Assembly (NCBI GenBank): GCA_900473415.1
Contig: UCLR01000010.1
Coordinates: 249,732 to 313,731 of the forward strand
Source: Hyphomicrobiales bacterium
GTDB lineage: Bacteria; Pseudomonadota; Alphaproteobacteria; Rhizobiales; Beijerinckiaceae
Reading direction: 5' to 3'
DNA: 64,000 bases
Position 1 is the first letter of the stretch; each line of letters starts with the position of its first letter. The translations under genes were made by a program, and so were the position numbers. Of the stretch, positions 60,237 through 64,000 are shown piece by piece. The notes under the pieces were generated by a model. The model was not told the DNA's origin, searched no databases, and saw only the letters and a program-made list of their open reading frames with translations.

Positions 60237-61007
60237 ATGTCCTTGATCGCGCTGATCGGCTTCCTGCTGCTGACAGGCATCGCAGCCTATGCGCAGACGC
60301 TGACCGGCTTCGCCTTCGGGCTCATCACCATGGGCGGGGTCGGCCTGACCGGGCTGCTCTCGCTGCCGGACGCGGCCATGCTCGTCAGCGTGCTCACCCT
60401 GGTCAACGCCTCGCAGATGCTGCTGAAAGGCTGGCGCGACGTCGCCTGGCCGGAATTCAGGCTGGTTATGATGACGAGCCTCCCGGGGATTCTCCTCGGT
60501 TTCATCCTGCTGAGCTGGCTCGCCGGCACCCGCGCCGACCTGCTGCGGCTCGTGCTGGGTTTCACCATCATCGTCTCCAGCATCCAGCTCGCTCACAAGC
60601 CGCAGGCGCTGGCTCGGACCTCAGGGCCGCTCAGCTTCCTGTTCTTCGGAGGCGTCGCGGGGCTGATGGGCGGGATGTTCTCGACCGCAGGCCCGCCGGT
60701 CGTCTACCAATTCTATCGCCAGCCCATGGCCCATGTCGTGGTGCGCGAGACGCTGGTGACGATCTTCGCGCTGAATGCGGTGTTCCGGACCGGGCTCGTG
60801 GTAGCCTCAGGCCAAGTCCCCTCGGCTTCGACACTGTCCGGCCTGCTGGCCGTGCCGGTCGTGATGGCGGCGACGCATCTGGCGCGGCGCTATCCGCCAC
60901 CGCTGACACAGCGGACCATGCGGCAGATCGTGTTCCTTCTGCTGTTTCTCTCCGGGGTCGCGCTGGGCGGCCCGGCGCTGATCCGCCTGATGGGGTCGCC
61001 GGTCTAG
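60237..61007 (+). CDS. sulfite exporter TauE/SafE family protein
   Basis: This 256-residue inner-membrane protein has about eight helices in two repeats. The first has LTGFAFGLITMGGVGLTGLL near residue 22 and the second GGVAGLMGGMFSTAGPPVVY near residue 139, the usual two glycine-rich motifs of the family. Members export sulfite, sulfoacetate or other organic anions, while many are uncharacterised. The gene stands alone, so the substrate cannot be inferred from context. Confidence 0.9.
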   Translation: MSLIALIGFLLLTGIAAYAQTLTGFAFGLITMGGVGLTGLLSLPDAAMLVSVLTLVNASQMLLKGWRDVAWPEFRLVMMTSLPGILLGFILLSWLAGTRADLLRLVLGFTIIVSSIQLAHKPQALARTSGPLSFLFFGGVAGLMGGMFSTAGPPVVYQFYRQPMAHVVVRETLVTIFALNAVFRTGLVVASGQVPSASTLSGLLAVPVVMAATHLARRYPPPLTQRTMRQIVFLLLFLSGVALGGPALIRLMGSPV

Positions 61008-61141
61008 CTGCCTAGCTCGGCTCTTCGCCCCAGCCTGCCACGGCCCTCGCTTCTCAGCGCTGCCACGGTTGCCACTCATGCTACCGAGAGCTTCAATATC
61101 GATGATGGCGAGGCTGTCAGGGCTGGAGGCAGGCTGCGGGG

Positions 61142-61621
61142 ATGGGCATCATGACCGCACAGGAAGACAAGGCGCCGGCGAAAAGCAGGAAGCGAACCAG
61201 CGCCAACGACGCGACGTCGAAGCCGACACTGCTTTCGGGCGGCAATCCCCAAATCGCAAAAGGAGATGGCGACGGCCCCGTGCAGGCCTATATCGCCGCG
61301 ATGCCCGGCTGGAAGAGCGATGTCGGGCGCCGGCTCGATGCTCTGATCGCGGGAACGATCCCCGGCGTGCGCAAGGCCGTCAAATGGAATTCACCATTCT
61401 ACGGCGCCGGAGGCGCAGGCTGGTTCCTGAGCCTGCATTGCTTCACTGGCTACATCAAGGTCGCGTTCTTCCAGGGCGCCGCGCTGGACCCGCTCCCGCC
61501 CGTCGGATCGAAGCACAAGGATGTGCGCTACCTGCACATCCATGAGAACGACTCGCTCGACGAGGAACTGCTGTCGCGCTGGATCAAGCAGGCGGCGGTG
61601 CTGCCCGCCTACATCCCCTAG
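61142..61621 (+). CDS. DUF1801 domain-containing protein
   Basis: This 159-residue soluble protein has a charged N-terminal extension (residues 1-45, rich in Lys, Ala and Asp) and then a DUF1801 (YdhG/YjbR-like) domain with VQAYIAAMPGWKSDVGRRLD, AVKWNSPFYG and YIKVAFFQGA. The start could be 61142 or the ATG at 61151; the difference is trivial. The function of the family is not established. Confidence 0.85.
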   Translation: MGIMTAQEDKAPAKSRKRTSANDATSKPTLLSGGNPQIAKGDGDGPVQAYIAAMPGWKSDVGRRLDALIAGTIPGVRKAVKWNSPFYGAGGAGWFLSLHCFTGYIKVAFFQGAALDPLPPVGSKHKDVRYLHIHENDSLDEELLSRWIKQAAVLPAYIP

Positions 61622-61652
61622 AGAGCAAGCGCCGAGCCGGCCGCAAGCAGGC

Positions 61653-62318
61653 TCAGAACTGCGGCATCTCCGCCTGCTGCCGCTGCGCGGCCACCTGCTG
61701 GAAGACCTGCTCCCAGACTTCCGGCGGCTGTGCGCCGGAGACGGCGAGCTTGCCGTCGATGATGAAGAAGGGCACGCCGGTGACGCCGACCTCGCGGGCA
61801 TGGTCCTCCAGCCCGATCACGGTCTCGCGCAGCTCGTCATTCGAGAGCTCGTCGCGAGCGGCCTGCTCGTCAAAGCCCTGTTCGACGGCGATCTGGATCA
61901 ACGTCTCGACATCGCCGATGTCGCGCCCGTCCTGCCAATAGGCCTTGAACAGGGCCGCGGTCATGTCGCCGCCGCGCTGCACGGTCGAGGCGGCTGCGAC
62001 CAGCATATGGGCCATGCGGGTGTTCACGCTCCGCGTCACGCGGGTCCAGTTGAAGGTGACGCCGCTTTCGAGCGCTGCTTCCGAAAGCCTGACCTCGATC
62101 TCGCGGCGCTTGCCGGGGCCGAACTTGCTGTCGAGGTATTGCGTGCGGTCCATGCCCTCCTCGGGCATCTCCGGGTTCAGCTCGTAGGGCAGCCAGGTGA
62201 TGGCGACGCGCTCCGTCAGCCCGTTGCGGGCGAGCGCGGTCTCCAGCCGGGCCTTGCCGATGAAGCACCAGGGGCAGGCGATATCCGAGACGATCGCGAG
62301 CGCCAGCTTCTCATCCAT
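61653..62318 (-). CDS. DsbA family oxidoreductase (FrnE-like)
   Basis: This 221-residue protein has a thioredoxin fold with an inserted helical domain. The active site is CPWC at residues 15-18 (SDIACPWCFIG), and the cis-Pro loop is VGVTGVPFFII near residue 187. No signal peptide is present, so it is the cytosolic FrnE type rather than periplasmic DsbA. The ATG at 62318 has AAGGA upstream; the open frame to 62483 overlaps the epmB gene and was not used. It is just downstream of epmB on the same strand. Confidence 0.92.
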   Translation of the reverse strand: MDEKLALAIVSDIACPWCFIGKARLETALARNGLTERVAITWLPYELNPEMPEEGMDRTQYLDSKFGPGKRREIEVRLSEAALESGVTFNWTRVTRSVNTRMAHMLVAAASTVQRGGDMTAALFKAYWQDGRDIGDVETLIQIAVEQGFDEQAARDELSNDELRETVIGLEDHAREVGVTGVPFFIIDGKLAVSGAQPPEVWEQVFQQVAAQRQQAEMPQF

Positions 62319-62335
62319 AGTGAAATCCTTCTCGC

Positions 62336-63403
62336 TCAGGCGGGCGGATAGAGATGCTGCCCGCCATGCCGGTCTTCGGCGATGGCTTCCGCACCGGGCG
62401 TCTCGGAACCGGAAAGGAAGGACGGGCCGACCGGGATCTTGCCGGCGCCGCCGGGGATATCGAGGATATAGGTCGGCTGGCACAGGCCCGAAAGATGCCC
62501 GCGCAGGCTTTTGACCAGCGCCTGCCCCTCCTCCAGCGTCAGACGGAAATGCGAAGTGCCGGGCGCGAGGTCGGGGTGGTGCAGGTAATAGGGCTTCACC
62601 CGGTTCTCGACGAAGGCGCGCATCAGTGCGCCGAGCGTCGCGATATCGGCATTGATGCCCTTGAGCAGCACGGATTGGCTGAGCAGCACATGGCCGGCAT
62701 CGGCGAGCGTCGCGATCGCCGCGCGGGAGTCATCGGTGAATTCGCGTGGATGGTTGGCGTGGACGGCGATGTAGCTCGCCTTGCCGGGAATGCGCAGCGC
62801 CCTGGCATAATCCGGCGTGATCCGGCCCGGATCGACCATCGGCACGCGGGTGTGCCAGCGCACGACCTTGATATGCGGGATCGCGGCGAGACGCTTCGCC
62901 ACCTCGCGGATGCGCCGGGCGGAGAGGATGAAGGGATCGCCGCCGGTCAGGATCACCTCCCAGATCTCCGGATGGGAGGCGAGATAGGCGAGCGCGGCGT
63001 CGAGCTTGGCGCCGGTAAGCGCATCGCCACCGGGACCGACCATCTCGCGGCGGAAGCAGAAGCGGCAATAGACCGGACAGGCATGAACGATCTTGAGAAG
63101 AGCGCGGTCCGGATAGCGATGCACCACGCCCTCGACCGGGGAATGGGCTTCATCACCGATCGGATCGGCGAGCTCCTGCGGCAGCGTGACGAGTTCCGCG
63201 GCATCGGGAACGAACTGGCGTGCGATCGGATCGGCCGGGTCAGCCGGGTCGATCAGATGGGCGATGGCTGGCGTGACGGAGACGGCATAGCGCTCGGCGA
63301 CTGCCTGCAGCGCCTCGCGCCGCTCGGGCGCGGCAAGGCCTGCCTCGACGAGGACGTCGATGCTGCGCAGGGGCTGGCCGCCGGGAGGCCGGTGAAATGT
63401 CAT
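62336..63403 (-). CDS. epmB: lysine 2,3-aminomutase-like radical SAM protein, EF-P beta-lysylation pathway
   Basis: This 355-residue radical SAM enzyme carries the iron-sulfur motif CxxxCxxC at Cys109, Cys113 and Cys116 (CPVYCRFCF). GGDPFILSA (near residue 150) belongs to the SAM and PLP site. It is close in length to EpmB (YjeK), which converts lysine to beta-lysine for attachment to elongation factor P. The 4-base overlap with the epmA-like gene supports this over a catabolic KamA. The efp gene itself is not in the window. Confidence 0.9.
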   Translation of the reverse strand: MTFHRPPGGQPLRSIDVLVEAGLAAPERREALQAVAERYAVSVTPAIAHLIDPADPADPIARQFVPDAAELVTLPQELADPIGDEAHSPVEGVVHRYPDRALLKIVHACPVYCRFCFRREMVGPGGDALTGAKLDAALAYLASHPEIWEVILTGGDPFILSARRIREVAKRLAAIPHIKVVRWHTRVPMVDPGRITPDYARALRIPGKASYIAVHANHPREFTDDSRAAIATLADAGHVLLSQSVLLKGINADIATLGALMRAFVENRVKPYYLHHPDLAPGTSHFRLTLEEGQALVKSLRGHLSGLCQPTYILDIPGGAGKIPVGPSFLSGSETPGAEAIAEDRHGGQHLYPPA

Positions 63404-64000
63404 GCGCCTCCCCTGCCCGGTTCCGCGACCGGCGTCCAGAGCACATCCTCGATCCGGCGCGCGCCAGTGACCAGCATCACGAGCCGGTCGAAACCAAGCG
63501 CGATGCCGGACGCGACCGGCATTCCTCCGAGCGCAGCGAGGAAATCCTCGTCGACAGGATAGCGCTCGCCATAGATGCGCTCCTTCTCGTCCATGTCGGC
63601 CTCGAAACGGCGGCGCTGCTCGGCCGGATCTGTGAGCTCGCCGAAGGCATTGGCGAGCTCGACACCGCAGGCATAGAGCTCGAAACGCTCGGCCACGCGC
63701 GGATCGCCGGGCTTCGGCCGCGCGAGCGCGGCCTCGCTGATCGGGTATTCGCAGAGGATCGTGGCGCGGCCGCGACCGAGATGAGGCTCGATGCGCTCGG
63801 AGAGCACGCGGCTGAAGATGTCGGACCAGCTATCGTCCGCCGCGAGCCGGATGCCGGCCCGCTCCGCGGCAGCGGCGAAGGCGGCGCGATCTGTCGCGCC
63901 ATCCTTGGAGACAGTGGCCAGCAGGTCGATGCCGGCATGGCGTGCGAACGCCTCGTGCAGCGTCAGCCGCTCGGGCTCGGCAAAGGGGTCAGCCTCGACC
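63400..64000 (-). CDS. epmA: elongation factor P--beta-lysine ligase (EpmA/GenX/PoxA), 3' part
   Basis: The frame is open to the right edge of the window, so about 200 C-terminal residues are visible. They show a class II lysyl-tRNA synthetase catalytic core without anticodon domain: FELYACGVELANAFGELTDP and motif 3 SGIALGFDRLVMLVTG, ending IEDVLWTPVAEPG. These match EpmA, which attaches beta-lysine to elongation factor P. The stop overlaps the epmB start by 4 bases. The start lies beyond the window. Confidence 0.9.
   Translation of the reverse strand, partial: VEADPFAEPERLTLHEAFARHAGIDLLATVSKDGATDRAAFAAAAERAGIRLAADDSWSDIFSRVLSERIEPHLGRGRATILCEYPISEAALARPKPGDPRVAERFELYACGVELANAFGELTDPAEQRRRFEADMDEKERIYGERYPVDEDFLAALGGMPVASGIALGFDRLVMLVTGARRIEDVLWTPVAEPGRGGA

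Noticed and set aside
1..64000. CRISPR arrays, tRNA or rRNA genes, insertion sequences, prophage genes
   Set aside because: I saw no regularly spaced repeats, cloverleaf genes, transposase motifs or phage genes while reading both strands; a dedicated search could still find a missed tRNA.

Overview
The window looks like chromosomal DNA of a GC-rich alphaproteobacterium of the Hyphomicrobiales, probably Bosea or a close relative. This is inferred from base composition, the abundance of dipeptide-type ABC, TRAP and tripartite tricarboxylate (TTT) transporters with Bug binding proteins, and MmgE/PrpD genes; no 16S or other marker gene is present. I see no tRNA, rRNA, CRISPR array, insertion sequence or phage gene. 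Most of the window is catabolic and transport gene clusters, each with its own regulator.

Region by region. 1-7144: an ABC importer operon (two tandem binding proteins, two permeases, no ATPase in the window) followed by a short-chain dehydrogenase, a polysaccharide deacetylase and a gamma-glutamyltransferase. 7543-11771: a large autotransporter and an exported C59-family amidase. 11968-15820: a metallo-beta-lactamase-fold lactonase-like gene, an HD-domain gene and an MFS transporter on the minus strand, with a divergent LysR gene. 16026-24629: a minus-strand operon of a TTT transporter, two Bug proteins, two MmgE/PrpD proteins, an atypical SDR and a GntR regulator. 24878-30486: a second TTT/MmgE-PrpD set with a divergent LysR. 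31445-38855: a RuBisCO-like protein, an acid-sugar kinase, a VOC-fold enzyme, a TRAP transporter and a LacI regulator, which resembles an acid-sugar (3-oxo-isoapionate type) pathway. 38881-47377: a divergent ABC importer with a ROK regulator, NagB and a Gfo/Idh dehydrogenase, probably for amino sugars. 47811-55171: a further ABC importer with an M20 peptidase and a DMT-family exporter. 55288-64000: more core-like genes, including anmK, pyrF, a DsbA-family protein and epmB-epmA.

The most striking observation is inside the MFS gene (13508-14782). A 67-base segment at 13821-13887 has 12-base inverted repeats at its ends and a 43-base core. As it stands, the core encodes 15 very polar residues where transmembrane helix 8 of this family should be. 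If the core is flipped between its repeats, the frame is kept and the same residues become a clean hydrophobic helix. This is either a reversible switch, a fixed micro-inversion, or an assembly of the minor orientation.

Two diverged copies of a composite palindromic element (34033-34115 and 53467-53559) and several candidate operators next to the regulators (24655, 25787, 42431) are also visible. All functional assignments come from reading motifs and gene order; no database search was run.
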